Shown one piece after another: positions 9,526 to 18,686 of a DNA stretch of 64,000 bases. Where the stretch lies: the NCBI GenBank assembly GCA_008107755.1, contig VIRH01000088.1:62001-126000 (forward strand), given 5' to 3'. Below the pieces are notes generated by a model, which did not search any database, was not told the origin of the DNA, and saw only the letters and a list, made by a program, of their open reading frames with translations. This DNA is from Rhodobacterales bacterium. Its GTDB lineage: Bacteria > Pseudomonadota > Alphaproteobacteria > Rhizobiales > Stappiaceae. Made by a program: the position numbers and the translations under genes. Position 1 is the first letter of the stretch, and every line of letters begins with the position of its first letter.

Positions 9526-9599
9526 ATCGTTGCAAAGACTTGGTTTCTCGGCTTTAGCATGTCAGGAAAGGCTTGTGATCCTGAATGGAGGCTGCTGGC

Positions 9600-10862
9600 A
9601 TGAGATTAACTTCGGGAAAATGGCTGGGATCGGCGGGGCTTCTGGCTGCGCTGATGATCTCCGTGCAGGCAGCCCGTGCCCTCAGCGGACAATATGAGAC
9701 ACCTCCGGAAGAGGATCCTTCCGTCGTTCTCGACGGCAATCAGCTCGGCCCTGGCTATGCGGTGCTGTCGCCGGTGCGCAGCGATGGCTTCCTGCGCATC
9801 TACCAGGTGCAGACGGATGCCGGTGTCGAGCAGATCGAGGGCGACGGCCTTTTGCGGCTGCGCCTCAAGGAAATCTCCGCCCTCGTCGCGCTGGAAAGCC
9901 TCAAGAACGACGCCAGTTTCGTCAGTGGCCTGAAGCAGGCGGCCATGAAGCCGGTGCAATTTGTCGAAAGCACCGTGACGAACCCTGTAGGAACCGCAAA
10001 AAACACCGTTTCCGGCGTCGGCCGCATGTTCAGCCGCATCGGCAAGGGGGTCGAGGCGGCGGTCAGCGGGAAGGGAGGCTCTGCCTCCGAACTTGCAGCG
10101 TCCATCACCGGACAGGCGCGCGCCAAACGCGAACTCGCGGTCAAAATTGGCGTCGACCCTTACACCTTCTACAAGCCGCTTGCCGCCAAGCTGGACGAGA
10201 CAGCCAGCGTGACCACGGCCGGCAACTGGACCGTGGGCGCGATCACCAGCCTTCTGCCCGGCGGGGTTGTCGTCAATGTGGCCCGCCAGGCGGACAATTT
10301 CCGCACGCTGCTCGTCGACAGCTCGCCGGCCGAACTGGCGGAGCGCACCGCGCAAGCCTTCCGGATGGCGGGCGTGAGCGAACAGACGATCGGCAAAATG
10401 GCGTCGAACCCGTTCTACACCGCATCCGAAAAAGCGGCGATCGCCTATCAACTTCGGGCAATGCCCGGCGTTCGCGGTCTCGATCTGATCGCGATGAAAG
10501 CCGCCGAAGCGGAAGCCCGGGATGTTGCCTATTTCCAGCTGCGCCGTGTCGTCCTTCTGGAGACCTATAACCGCACCGTTTCCGGGCTTGAGCAGGTCAG
10601 GATGGTTGCTGATATTCCGATCTCGCTCCGCCGTGACGGTATCGCCGCCGTTGTGCTGCCGCTCGATCTGGTGGCCTGGACGGAAACGGGCGCGCGGACA
10701 TTTTCCTCGATCCACGAAGGTTTCGCCGGATTGCCGTTCCCGCCCTCAGGCGTGGACTTCCTGATCACCGGCGACCTGACGCCAATGGCGGCCGAGCGCA
10801 TCGCGGCCTTCGGATGGGACATCACCGGCGACTACCCGATGCCCGACGGTCCTGTGCAATAG
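9600..10862 (+). CDS. Secreted protein of unknown function
   Basis: A 420-residue protein with a clear Sec signal peptide (basic start MRLTSGK, hydrophobic core, ARA at about 25-27), so probably periplasmic. The ATG at 9600 is preferred because GGAGGC lies 8 bases upstream; an ATG at 9585 overlaps that site. No domain was recognised. The middle (about 110-170) is Gly/Ala/Ser-rich and includes VGTAKNTVSGVGRMFSRIGKGV. The second half is mostly predicted helix with many alanines, ending in a short strand-rich part (GVDFLITGDL). It is downstream of folC in the same orientation but 74 bases apart. I do not know its function. Confidence 0.8.
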   Translation: MRLTSGKWLGSAGLLAALMISVQAARALSGQYETPPEEDPSVVLDGNQLGPGYAVLSPVRSDGFLRIYQVQTDAGVEQIEGDGLLRLRLKEISALVALESLKNDASFVSGLKQAAMKPVQFVESTVTNPVGTAKNTVSGVGRMFSRIGKGVEAAVSGKGGSASELAASITGQARAKRELAVKIGVDPYTFYKPLAAKLDETASVTTAGNWTVGAITSLLPGGVVVNVARQADNFRTLLVDSSPAELAERTAQAFRMAGVSEQTIGKMASNPFYTASEKAAIAYQLRAMPGVRGLDLIAMKAAEAEARDVAYFQLRRVVLLETYNRTVSGLEQVRMVADIPISLRRDGIAAVVLPLDLVAWTETGARTFSSIHEGFAGLPFPPSGVDFLITGDLTPMAAERIAAFGWDITGDYPMPDGPVQ

Positions 10863-10893
10863 AGGCGATCGTCCCGCCGAGGTACAGCTTCGC

Positions 10894-11811
10894 TCAGAGG
10901 TTCTCCAGAACGGGGCCGGACAGGCCGCACTCCCAGCCGAGAATGGCGCGTTTGCGCGTCAGGCCCCAGTGATAGCCCCCCAGGCTGCCACCCTTGGCGA
11001 GCACCCGGTGGCAGGGAACCACGAAGGAAATCGGATTTCGGCCGACGGCCGTTCCGACGGCGCGGGAGGCAGAGGGTTTGCCAACGGCCTCGGCGACGTC
11101 GGAATAGGTGGTCGCACGGCCCATCGGTATCTTCAGCAGCGCCTGCCAGACCCGGATTTCAAAGTCGGTCCCGATCATGACGATATTGAGCGGCTGGTCC
11201 TGCTGCCACTCTGCAGGATCGAAAACGCGCCGGGCATAGCGCGCCGTTCCCTTCGGATCGCTGACGAAGCGGGCGGCGGGCCAGCGCCGGGACATGTCCT
11301 CCAACGCTTCGGCTTCGCCGCCCTCGTCGGCAAACCCCATGCCGGCAAGGCCCTTCTCCGTCGCCATGACCAGCACCTGGCCGAACGGCGAGGGATGAAA
11401 GCCGTAGGCGATTTCCAGGCCCGCGCCGCGGTTACGATAGTCGCCGGGTGTCATGGCCTCATGCGTGACGAAGAGATCGTGCAGGCGTGACGAGCCGGAC
11501 AGGCCGACCTCGAAGGAGGTGTCGAGCACGCTGGTGCTGTCGCGGAGCAGCGCCTTCGCGTGGTCCAGCGTGATCGCCTGCAGAAACTGCTTCGGCGTCA
11601 GCCCGGCCCAGCGCGAGAACACCCGCTGCAGCTGGATCGGCTGCAGCCCGACTTCACGGGCAAGCTGTTCGAGGCTCGGTTGGTCGCGCCAGTCGCGTGT
11701 GATGCGCTCAAGCGTCTTCTTCACCACCTTGTAGTTTTCGGCGGCTTCCGCACCGACGGAAATCGGCTCCGGATCGGAGGTGAGGCTGGAAAGGTCGATG
11801 GCTCTGGTCAT
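10894..11811 (-). CDS. AraC-type HTH / O6-methylguanine-DNA methyltransferase fusion
   Basis: A suicide DNA-repair protein that transfers O6-alkyl groups from guanine to its own cysteine. An AraC-type helix-turn-helix (about residues 30-125) precedes the alkyltransferase domain. The active cysteine is Cys267 in VVPCHRVL, and the DNA-binding RAVGTAVGRNPI segment is just before it. This is the C-terminal two-thirds of Ada; the N-terminal zinc domain that receives phosphotriester methyl groups is absent, so classic Ada induction is unlikely. The start at 11811 (MTRAIDL) is a judgement: the frame stays open 31 codons further, to 11904. It is convergent with the unknown secreted protein gene. Confidence 0.88.
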   Translation of the reverse strand: MTRAIDLSSLTSDPEPISVGAEAAENYKVVKKTLERITRDWRDQPSLEQLAREVGLQPIQLQRVFSRWAGLTPKQFLQAITLDHAKALLRDSTSVLDTSFEVGLSGSSRLHDLFVTHEAMTPGDYRNRGAGLEIAYGFHPSPFGQVLVMATEKGLAGMGFADEGGEAEALEDMSRRWPAARFVSDPKGTARYARRVFDPAEWQQDQPLNIVMIGTDFEIRVWQALLKIPMGRATTYSDVAEAVGKPSASRAVGTAVGRNPISFVVPCHRVLAKGGSLGGYHWGLTRKRAILGWECGLSGPVLENL

Positions 11812-11957
11812 GTCGCTTTGGATCGCATCTGAGGAACTGGTCACGAGTTTAGGGCGCCTGCCGGCCGCATGCGACCCGATTTGCGACAAGCAGGTCAATT
11901 CCAAGAAACTCCCAAGAACTGCTCGAGGAACGGGAACCCGGAAAGGTCGCCACGCTC

Positions 11958-12419
11958 CTAGCTCTGAACGTCCTTGTACTCGCTTGCAGAGACCAGCGGC
12001 CCCTTGCGGGTCGTCAGCAGAAGGTTGGTTTCCGTGCCAGCAATGCCGTCGATCAGCCGGATCCTGTTCAGGGCGTCATCGAAGGCGGAAAGGTCGCGGG
12101 TCGCGATGTCGAGAACGAGGTCCCATTTCCCGTTGGTTGAATGGATGGCGCGGACCTCGGTCATGGCGCTCAATGCGCGAATGGCGGGCTCCGTGTTGTG
12201 GCCCTCGACCAGGACCAGCGTCACGGCCCGGATCGGCAGGTCGCGCCAGTCATCGCGCAGCACCGCAGTGTACCCGAGAATTTCTCCGGTCTCCTGCAGC
12301 TTCTCCATGCGCGCACGCACGGTTGCCCGCGAAACCTTCAGATCGCTTGCCAGATCGGAAACCGAGCGGCGGCCATCATGTCGTAATAGCGAGATAAGCC
12401 GGTAATCAAGAGTGTCCAT
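11958..12419 (-). CDS. Lrp/AsnC-family transcriptional regulator
   Basis: A 153-residue regulator with an N-terminal winged helix-turn-helix (LISLLRHDGRRSVSDLASDLKVSRATVRARMEKL, read here in two parts: LISLLRHDGRRSVSDLASD and LKVSRATVRARMEKL). A C-terminal RAM/ligand-sensing domain follows (about 70-145). It is transcribed divergently from arginase and ornithine cyclodeaminase, with a long perfect inverted repeat between them. This fits an amino-acid-responsive regulator of arginine or ornithine catabolism, comparable to ArcR/PutR-type Lrp proteins. The effector is not visible from sequence. The ATG at 12419 begins with the HTH directly, which is normal for the family. Confidence 0.93.
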   Translation of the reverse strand: MDTLDYRLISLLRHDGRRSVSDLASDLKVSRATVRARMEKLQETGEILGYTAVLRDDWRDLPIRAVTLVLVEGHNTEPAIRALSAMTEVRAIHSTNGKWDLVLDIATRDLSAFDDALNRIRLIDGIAGTETNLLLTTRKGPLVSASEYKDVQS

Positions 12420-12430
12420 GTGACCATTTC

Positions 12431-12477
12431 GATAAATTGCATATACCAGAATGATAGATTTGACTTATCAATTTATC
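12431..12477. promoter_or_regulatory. Inverted repeat, likely Lrp-family operator
   Basis: GATAAATTG at 12431-12439 is perfectly repeated in reverse as CAATTTATC at 12469-12477, with centres 38 bases apart (just under four helical turns), in an AT-rich stretch directly upstream of the lrp start. This is the layout expected for an Lrp-type protein controlling itself and the divergent arginase operon. It also argues that arginase translation starts downstream of this site. Confidence 0.65.
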
Positions 12478-12549
12478 AACCTGACGGATTTACTCCGCCA
12501 CGCCGGTCCAGCAAGCTTGAATCTACTGGAGATTCGCGCTGAGGGGCAC

Positions 12550-13491
12550 GTGGGCATTCGGGACAGACAGATCGTTCTGGTCGGGGCACCGATCGATGAA
12601 TGCGCCGGGCAGCGCGGCTGCCGGATGGGCCCGGACGCCTACCGGACAGCCGGCCTTGCCGAGATGCTTTCCGCGCTGGGCTACGGTGTCCTGGACACCG
12701 GCAACCTGAAGCCTGTCGGCGTCGGCCCTCTCGAAGCGCCAAACCCTGTTCTCAAGAATTATCCTGCCTATGTCGGCTGGACGCGGTCGCTGCACGCAAG
12801 GGCGTCTGATCTCGGCTGCTCAACGGTGTTCCCGATCTATCTCGGCGGCGACCATGCCATGGCGGCCGGCACGGTGTCGGGTCAGGCACGGGCGGCGGCG
12901 GCACAGGGACGTCCGCTCTTCGTGCTCTGGCTCGATGCGCATTCCGACTTCCACACCCTTCAAAGTACTGATAGCGGCAACCTCCACGGCACACCCCTCG
13001 CCTTCCTGTGCGGCCTGCCGGGCTTCGATGACCTTCTGGACGGCCCGCTGCAGCATGCGCTCGATCCGCAGAACGTCGAGATCCTCGGCGTGCGGTCGAT
13101 CGATGAGGCCGAGCGCCGGCTCTTGATCGACCACGGCGTCGGCGTCAGCGACATGCGCCGGATCGACGAGACCGGCATCACCGCGCTTCTGGCACCTTTT
13201 CTGGAGCGCGTGCGCAGCAACAACGGTCTGCTGCATGTTTCGCTGGATGTCGATTTTCTGGATCCCGACATCGCCCCGGCCGTCGGAACCACCGTCCCGG
13301 GGGGCACCAGCTTTCGAGAGGCGCATCTGGTCATGGAAATGCTCCATGACAGCGGCCTCGTCACCTCGCTCGACCTGGTCGAGCTCAACCCCTTTCTGGA
13401 TGAACGCGGAAAAACCGCGCGTCTGATGGTCGATCTCGCCGGCAGCCTCTTTGGCCGCCGGGTGTTCGACCGGCCAACGATAAGCTTCTAG
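12550..13491 (+). CDS. rocF: Arginase
   Basis: Hydrolyses arginine to ornithine and urea in the cytoplasm with a binuclear manganese centre. Metal ligands are visible in GGDHAM, DAHSDFH and SLDVDFLDPD, and VELNP closes the site. The start is inferred as GTG at 12550 after GAGGGG, giving MGIRDRQIVLVGAPI and 313 residues, the normal length. An ATG at 12451 in frame would place translation across the inverted repeat and add 33 atypical residues. The next gene, ornithine cyclodeaminase, starts 13 bases after the stop. Together they convert arginine to proline plus ammonia and urea. Confidence 0.93.
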   Translation: MGIRDRQIVLVGAPIDECAGQRGCRMGPDAYRTAGLAEMLSALGYGVLDTGNLKPVGVGPLEAPNPVLKNYPAYVGWTRSLHARASDLGCSTVFPIYLGGDHAMAAGTVSGQARAAAAQGRPLFVLWLDAHSDFHTLQSTDSGNLHGTPLAFLCGLPGFDDLLDGPLQHALDPQNVEILGVRSIDEAERRLLIDHGVGVSDMRRIDETGITALLAPFLERVRSNNGLLHVSLDVDFLDPDIAPAVGTTVPGGTSFREAHLVMEMLHDSGLVTSLDLVELNPFLDERGKTARLMVDLAGSLFGRRVFDRPTISF

Positions 13492-13503
13492 AGGACTTGC
13501 AGC

Positions 13504-14586
13504 ATGACCGTCGAAAAAGTGAACTTCGAGCCTTCCGACCTCGCCTACGTGCCTTTCGTCAGCGTCGACAACATGATGCGCAACGTGCGCGCGGTTGGCG
13601 TGGAAGGCTTCATGCGCGGCATTGCCGGCTATATCGAGGAGGATTTTCTGCGCTGGGAAAGTTTCGACAAGAAGCCCCGCATTCCGGCCCATGCGCCGCA
13701 GGGGGTGATCGAACTGATGCCGACCAGCGACGGCCGGACCTTCGGGTTCAAATACGTCAACGGACATCCAGGTAACTTCCGCAACGGGTTGCAGACCGTC
13801 ACCGGCTTCGGCGTCCTGTCAAACCTCCTGACCGGCTATCCGGTGCTTTTCAGTGAAATGACGATCCTGACGGCTCTCAGGACGGCGGCAAACTCGGCGC
13901 TCGCCGCGACATACCTTGCGCCGGAAGGGTCGACCACAATGGCAATCATCGGCAACGGCGCCCAGTCCGATTTCCAGTGTCTGGCCTTCAAGGAGATGGT
14001 CGGCATCACGGACATCCGCGCCTACGATCTCGACGCCACGGCGAGCGAGCGCCTTGCCCGCAATCTGAACGGAACAGGCCTGACCGTGACGGTCTGCGCA
14101 AGCGCGCAGGAGGCGATCGAGGGAGCGGATATCATCACCACGGTGACAGCGGACAAGAAGTCGGCCACCATCCTGACCGACAACATGATCGGCTCGGGCG
14201 TTCACATCAACGCGGTCGGCGGCGACTGTCCCGGCAAGACGGAGCTGCATCGCGACATTCTTCTGCGCTCGGATATCTTCGTTGAATTTCCGGACCAGAC
14301 CCATATCGAGGGCGAATTTCAGCAGCTGGGCCGCGACCATCCGGTCACGGAACTCTGGCAGGTCTATTCCGGAAAGGCGCCGGGCCGGACATCGCGCGAC
14401 CAGATCACCCTCTTCGACAGCGTTGGCTTTGCGATCGAGGATTTCGCGGCCTTGCGCTATGTCCGTGACCTTCTTCCGCAGACAGGACATTTCGAGAAGC
14501 TCGACCTCCTGGCCGACCCGGACGATCCGCGCGATCTCTTCGGCATGGTGCTCCGCTCCGCCGCCGCGGACGGCAAGGCAGCCTGA
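13504..14586 (+). CDS. ocd: Ornithine cyclodeaminase
   Basis: Converts L-ornithine to L-proline and ammonia with NAD. The 360-residue protein belongs to the OCD/mu-crystallin family. It has the nucleotide-binding AIIGNGAQSDFQ loop at about 142-153 and the substrate-side GFKYVNGHPGNF segment near 80. The conserved INAVGGDCPGKTEL motif is also present. It is a little longer than short OCDs, like the forms in rhizobia and Ti plasmids. GAGG lies upstream of the ATG. It forms a two-gene arginine-to-proline operon with arginase, presumably under the divergent Lrp regulator. Confidence 0.94.
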   Translation: MTVEKVNFEPSDLAYVPFVSVDNMMRNVRAVGVEGFMRGIAGYIEEDFLRWESFDKKPRIPAHAPQGVIELMPTSDGRTFGFKYVNGHPGNFRNGLQTVTGFGVLSNLLTGYPVLFSEMTILTALRTAANSALAATYLAPEGSTTMAIIGNGAQSDFQCLAFKEMVGITDIRAYDLDATASERLARNLNGTGLTVTVCASAQEAIEGADIITTVTADKKSATILTDNMIGSGVHINAVGGDCPGKTELHRDILLRSDIFVEFPDQTHIEGEFQQLGRDHPVTELWQVYSGKAPGRTSRDQITLFDSVGFAIEDFAALRYVRDLLPQTGHFEKLDLLADPDDPRDLFGMVLRSAAADGKAA

Positions 14587-14641
14587 GGTATCGACCATCG
14601 GGGTGATTGGCACTCACTCACCTCGCCACCCTTCTCGACTT

Positions 14642-14679
14642 CATCCTGAGGAGGGCCGGCAGGCCCGTCTCGAAAGATG
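14642..14679. repeat. Dispersed stem-loop repeat, copy A
   Basis: CATCCT...AAGATG form an outer stem around an inner GGGCC-GGCA-GGCCC stem. A related copy stands at 57129-57166 after polA. The element lies between convergent ocd and pyrF, where it could terminate both. The remaining bases between the two genes hold nothing else recognisable. Confidence 0.6.
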
Positions 14680-14754
14680 GGCCACGCACGAGGACAATGC
14701 GGCCTCTGCGCCGAAACGACTTCGGACCGAGGGTGAACTGCGCGGAAGTGGCGC

Positions 14755-15480
14755 TTAAAGCGCCGCTTCAATCTCCGCGACCACCGCGTCGGCAGCAGCG
14801 CCCGGATCTTCGGCCTTGCTGATTGGCCGGCCGACGACGAGATAGTCGCTTCCCGCCGAAATCGCGTCGGCCGGTGTCATTACGCGGCGCTGGTCGCCTG
14901 CCGCGCTGCCCGACGGCCGGATGCCGGGGGTGACGATCACCAGATCCTCGCCCAGGATCTTCCGCATGGCGGCGGATTCCGTTGCCGCGCAAACGATGCC
15001 GCCCATCCCGGCCGCTCGTGCGTCACGGGCGCGCTCCGCAACCACGTCCGCGATCGGGCCGCGATAACCGGCCGCGACCAGATCGTCTTCATCCATCGCC
15101 GTCAGCACCGTGACGCCGAGCAGGCAGAGGTGCGGGTTACCTTCTTCCTGAAGCCCCTTGACCGCGGCCCGCATGGTTTTCGGATAGCCGTGCAGGGTCA
15201 TGAAGGTCATGCCCATCTTGGCAACGTTCCGCACGGCCTTTTCAATCGTGTTGTCGATGTCGTGAAGCTTGACGTCGAGAAAGATCTTCTTGCCGTCTGC
15301 CGCAAGATCGCGAGCAAATTCCAGCCCGCCGGCGAATTGCAGCTCCATGCCGATCTTGTAGACGCCCACCTTGCCCTCGGTTTGCCGGACCAGCTGTTCC
15401 GCTTCCGCGACAGTCGGAACGTCCAGCGGCAGGATCAGGCGGTCGAGAGCGGATTTCGGTGCGAATGGATTGGACTGCAT
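14755..15480 (-). CDS. pyrF: Orotidine 5'-phosphate decarboxylase
   Basis: Decarboxylates OMP to UMP, the last step of de novo pyrimidine synthesis. The 241-residue TIM barrel has the catalytic segment FLDVKLHDIDNT, the substrate loop LPLDVP at the N-terminus and the phosphate-gripping VTPGIRP and YLVVGRPI motifs at the C-terminal end. Length and start match the family. It is in the same orientation as the upstream short-chain dehydrogenase gene but about 107 bases away, and convergent with ocd. Confidence 0.96.
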   Translation of the reverse strand: MQSNPFAPKSALDRLILPLDVPTVAEAEQLVRQTEGKVGVYKIGMELQFAGGLEFARDLAADGKKIFLDVKLHDIDNTIEKAVRNVAKMGMTFMTLHGYPKTMRAAVKGLQEEGNPHLCLLGVTVLTAMDEDDLVAAGYRGPIADVVAERARDARAAGMGGIVCAATESAAMRKILGEDLVIVTPGIRPSGSAAGDQRRVMTPADAISAGSDYLVVGRPISKAEDPGAAADAVVAEIEAAL

Positions 15481-15587
15481 GGCGGCTCCTTCGGTCTTGT
15501 CACGCCTGGCGGTCGGGCGACGGGATGTTCGGCAGGCGGTGCGTCATTACCACCCCGGCTGCCGTTTGTTTAGGTTGAATCATGCAG

Positions 15588-16451
15588 TCAATCTGACTGA
15601 GCCTGCGAGCTGCGCATTTTCTCGAAGTCGGCGAAGGCGCTCTTGTAGTCCGGATGCCAGCGAGACAGCGGCGGCCGGTTCTCGATAATGTCGCCGACCG
15701 CCCACTCCGCCCGGAGCCTGTCCGTCGTTCCATCGACTTCGTTATCCGGACACAGGATGTAGAAGTCGCCCGCCTTCATACGCTCCAGAAAATGATCGAC
15801 GGTCTGCTCGCTCGTCCAGGCGCCTGCCGGTTTTTCGGTCACGTCCGGGCCGGTGATACCGGTATAGGTGAAACCGGGCACGAACAGGTGCACCGAGATC
15901 GGGGCGCCGGCCTGCCTCAATTCATGGGCAAGCTGTTCGCTCAGCACCTTCACCCCTGCCTTGGTGGCATTGTAGCCGGGATTGCCTGGAGGCGTGGTGA
16001 TGCCCTGCTTGGATCCGGTGTTGATGATCACCGCGGGTCGTCCCGCCTCGACCATCCGGCCGGTAAAGGCCTGGACGCCGCGAAGGACGCCGAAAAAATT
16101 CACGTCCATCAGCTTCATCCAGTTGTCCATCTGCGTGAAAGACGTCGTCGGCAGGCTGATGCCGGCATTGTTCATGAGGACGGCAACAGGCCCGGTCGAG
16201 AAGGCGGTGTCCGCCAGCGCTACCACCGCCGCCGCTTCGGAGACGTCGGTCGGCACGGCAAGCACGGTCGCACCGGGTTTCGCCGCTGCGCGTATCTCTT
16301 CCGCTGCGCGTTCCAGCTTCTCGCCCGGAAGATCCGCCAGCACGACCCCCAATCCCGCCTCGGCGAAACGGACGGCCGCAGCATACCCGACGCCGCTTGC
16401 GGCACCGGTCACGACGGCAAGGCCGCCTTCGGAAACTGCTTTTTCGAACAT
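15588..16451 (-). CDS. Short-chain dehydrogenase/reductase
   Basis: An NAD(P)-dependent oxidoreductase of the classical SDR family, 287 residues from the ATG at 16451, which has AGAGAGGT upstream. The cofactor loop is TGAASGVG, followed by NNAG; the catalytic serine is in INTGSKQG and the Tyr-Lys pair in YNATK. The C-terminal extension contains GDFYILCPDNEVD. The substrate cannot be read from sequence, and neighbours (pyrF, divergent hisB) do not suggest one. The frame is open for nine more codons upstream, with a worse ribosome site. Confidence 0.9.
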   Translation of the reverse strand: MFEKAVSEGGLAVVTGAASGVGYAAAVRFAEAGLGVVLADLPGEKLERAAEEIRAAAKPGATVLAVPTDVSEAAAVVALADTAFSTGPVAVLMNNAGISLPTTSFTQMDNWMKLMDVNFFGVLRGVQAFTGRMVEAGRPAVIINTGSKQGITTPPGNPGYNATKAGVKVLSEQLAHELRQAGAPISVHLFVPGFTYTGITGPDVTEKPAGAWTSEQTVDHFLERMKAGDFYILCPDNEVDGTTDRLRAEWAVGDIIENRPPLSRWHPDYKSAFADFEKMRSSQAQSD

Positions 16452-16603
16452 GGAATACCTCTCTTGGGATCGGTTCATACGTCAATAATAGACAGCTTGA
16501 GGGCGCTTTCACCTTGAAGTCGCTATTTTCTTGACCGGTTGAGGCTGCTACAACAGCGCCGCCTGTCGGACCGTCTGTCCGGCTTTCAAGGAGACCGCCC
16601 CAT

Positions 16604-17197
16604 ATGCGTACTGCGAGTGTATCGCGCGATACGAAGGAAACCCGCATTTCTGTCGAGATCAACCTGGACGGCACCGGCGCGTACGACGTGCGGACCGGCG
16701 TCGGGTTTTTCGATCATATGCTGGAGCAGCTTTCGCGCCATTCGCTGATCGACATGACCGTCCGGGCGGATGGCGACACACATATCGATTTTCACCATAC
16801 GGTCGAGGATACCGGCATTGCGCTGGGCCAGGCGATTTCCGAAGCGCTGGGCGACAAGGCCGGCATTACGCGCTACGGCGACACGCATCTTGCCATGGAC
16901 GAGGCGCTGACACGCTGCGCGCTGGATGTTTCCGGCCGTCCCTTCCTCGTTTGGGACGTGACTTTCGATCGCGACAAGATCGGCGACTTTGACACGGAAC
17001 TGTGCGAGGAATTCTTCCGCGCCCTGGCAATGAATTCCGGAATAACCCTTCATATCGCCAATCTTTACGGCTCCAATTGCCACCATATCGCGGAAACCTG
17101 CTTCAAGGCCGTGGCACGGGGCCTGCGCAAGGCGATCGAGATCGATCCAAGACAGGCAGACCGGCTTCCCACGACCAAGGGCCAGCTCGGCGGCTAA
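16604..17197 (+). CDS. hisB: Imidazoleglycerol-phosphate dehydratase
   Basis: Dehydrates imidazole-glycerol phosphate to imidazole-acetol phosphate in histidine synthesis. The 197-residue protein has the two repeated manganese-binding motifs, [11 protein letters not shown] and [11 protein letters not shown], and the [10 protein letters not shown] segment. It is the monofunctional form without a histidinol phosphatase domain, as usual in alphaproteobacteria. It heads a tightly packed his operon that continues through hisE and probably coaA. Confidence 0.97.
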   Translation: MRTASVSRDTKETRISVEINLDGTGAYDVRTGVGFFDHMLEQLSRHSLIDMTVRADGDTHIDFHHTVEDTGIALGQAISEALGDKAGITRYGDTHLAMDEALTRCALDVSGRPFLVWDVTFDRDKIGDFDTELCEEFFRALAMNSGITLHIANLYGSNCHHIAETCFKAVARGLRKAIEIDPRQADRLPTTKGQLGG

Positions 17198-17211
17198 CGG
17201 ACAGCGATGCA

Positions 17212-17721
17212 ATGAGCACTTATATCGTGATGGCGCCGCCGGATTTCGACACGCTGGCAGGCGACCCGGGCAAGAGCGACCGGCTGCTTTTCGTGCCGGA
17301 CGGTTTTTCGTTCCTCGCTTTCATCTTTTCGCCGATCTGGCTTCTGGTCCAGCGCATGTGGCTGGTGTTCCTGGGGTATCTGGCGGTAACGCTCCTGATC
17401 GAACTGCTCGCGCTCGGGATCGATGACCGGATTACCGGCATCGCAACGTTTTTCGTTTCCCTCGCTTTCGGGTTCGAGGCGCAGGCCCTGCGCCGCTGGT
17501 CGCTGGAGCGCAAGGGCTGGCGCGTTGCCGGAATTGTGGACGGCGACAGCCTGGCGGAAGCCGAGCTGCGGTTTCTGCATAAGGAGGCGGGGCACCTGAA
17601 TACGCTCGCCGACACGCCGGCCCCACCGCCTCCGGCGCGTCCGTCACGGACCGCCATTGTTCCCAGGATCGGCAGCGAGCGGGTCATCGGCCTGACGCTT
17701 GGCCCGGAGACGCGCCGATGA
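17212..17721 (+). CDS. DUF2628 membrane protein in the his operon
   Basis: A 169-residue protein whose start at 17212 lies 14 bases behind hisB and whose stop overlaps the hisH start (ATGA). Residues about 35-90 hold two or three hydrophobic segments ([49 protein letters not shown]), so it is an inner-membrane protein. The tail is Pro-rich and cytoplasmic by appearance. It resembles the DUF2628 family, often found at this position between hisB and hisH in Rhizobiales. Its role is unknown; no histidine-pathway chemistry is implied. Confidence 0.85.
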   Translation: MSTYIVMAPPDFDTLAGDPGKSDRLLFVPDGFSFLAFIFSPIWLLVQRMWLVFLGYLAVTLLIELLALGIDDRITGIATFFVSLAFGFEAQALRRWSLERKGWRVAGIVDGDSLAEAELRFLHKEAGHLNTLADTPAPPPPARPSRTAIVPRIGSERVIGLTLGPETRR

Positions 17722-18371
17722 CAGTTGCGATCATTGATTACGGGTCGGGCAATCTGCGCTCGGCCGAAAAGGCGTTCGAACGGGCGGCGCGCTCTCATGC
17801 GCATACGCCGGATGTCATCGTGACAGCCGATCCGGAGCGGGTGCTCAAGGCAGACCGCATCGTGCTGCCCGGCGTCGGCGCCTTTGCCGACTGCAAGCGC
17901 GGCCTTTGGGCCGTCGAGGGCATGCCGGAGGCGCTGAACGAGGCGGTTCGAAAGAACGGCAAGCCCTTTTTCGGCATCTGCGTCGGCATGCAGCTGATGG
18001 CGAGCCGGGGCCTGGAATTCGAAGTGGTGGACGGGCTCGGCTGGGTCGAGGGCGACGTCACTGAAATGAAGCCCTCGGATCCGACGCTGAAAATCCCGCA
18101 TATGGGGTGGAACACCATCGATGTCCGGCCGGAAAATCACCCGGTCTTCAGTGGCATCGAGACGGGGCCTGACGGACTGCACGCCTATTTCGTCCACTCC
18201 TATCACTTCTCCTGCGCGAGCGAACGCGAGCGTCTGGCGACCTTTGACTACGCCGGCACCTTCACCGCCATGGTGGCGAAGGACAACATGATCGGCACGC
18301 AGTTTCACCCTGAAAAGAGCCAGAAACTCGGCCTTGCGCTGATTGCGAATTTTCTGGACTGGACACCCTGA
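17718..18371 (+). CDS. hisH: Imidazole glycerol phosphate synthase, glutaminase subunit
   Basis: Supplies ammonia from glutamine to HisF for the imidazole ring-forming step. The 217-residue class I amidotransferase has the nucleophile Cys88 in GICVGMQL and the His-Glu pair in QFHPEKS. The oxyanion-side PGVGAF motif is also intact. The start overlaps the DUF2628 stop by four bases, giving translational coupling. The partner HisF is encoded three genes on. Confidence 0.97.
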   Translation: MTVAIIDYGSGNLRSAEKAFERAARSHAHTPDVIVTADPERVLKADRIVLPGVGAFADCKRGLWAVEGMPEALNEAVRKNGKPFFGICVGMQLMASRGLEFEVVDGLGWVEGDVTEMKPSDPTLKIPHMGWNTIDVRPENHPVFSGIETGPDGLHAYFVHSYHFSCASERERLATFDYAGTFTAMVAKDNMIGTQFHPEKSQKLGLALIANFLDWTP

Positions 18372-18393
18372 ACGAAATGCCTGGGAGGGCTGG

Positions 18394-18681
18394 ATGAGCA
18401 AGGGATACTGGATTGCCCGCGTGGACGTACACAACGCGGATGGCTACCCCGACTATGTGGCGACTGCGAAACCGGCCTTTGAGCGGTTCGGAGCGAATTT
18501 TCTGGCGCGCGGCGGCAAGACCAACGCGATTGAAGGCCAGGGCCGGTCGCGCAACGTCATCATCGAGTTCCCGAGTTTCCAGCACGCTGTCGACTGCTAT
18601 AACTCGCCCGAATATCAGGAGGCGGTGAAAATCCGCCAGCAACATGCCGATGGCGAAATCGTCATCGTCGAAGGAATCTGA
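18394..18681 (+). CDS. DUF1330 protein in the his operon
   Basis: A 95-residue protein from the ATG at 18394, preceded by GGGAGGG. It matches the DUF1330 ferredoxin-like fold family ([20 protein letters not shown], later [22 protein letters not shown]). Such proteins form small alpha/beta dimers like the dimeric alpha/beta-barrel superfamily; the biochemical role is unknown. It sits 22 bases behind hisH and 5 bases before hisA, so it is clearly part of the operon. Confidence 0.9.
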   Translation: MSKGYWIARVDVHNADGYPDYVATAKPAFERFGANFLARGGKTNAIEGQGRSRNVIIEFPSFQHAVDCYNSPEYQEAVKIRQQHADGEIVIVEGI

Positions 18682-18686
18682 CTGGC

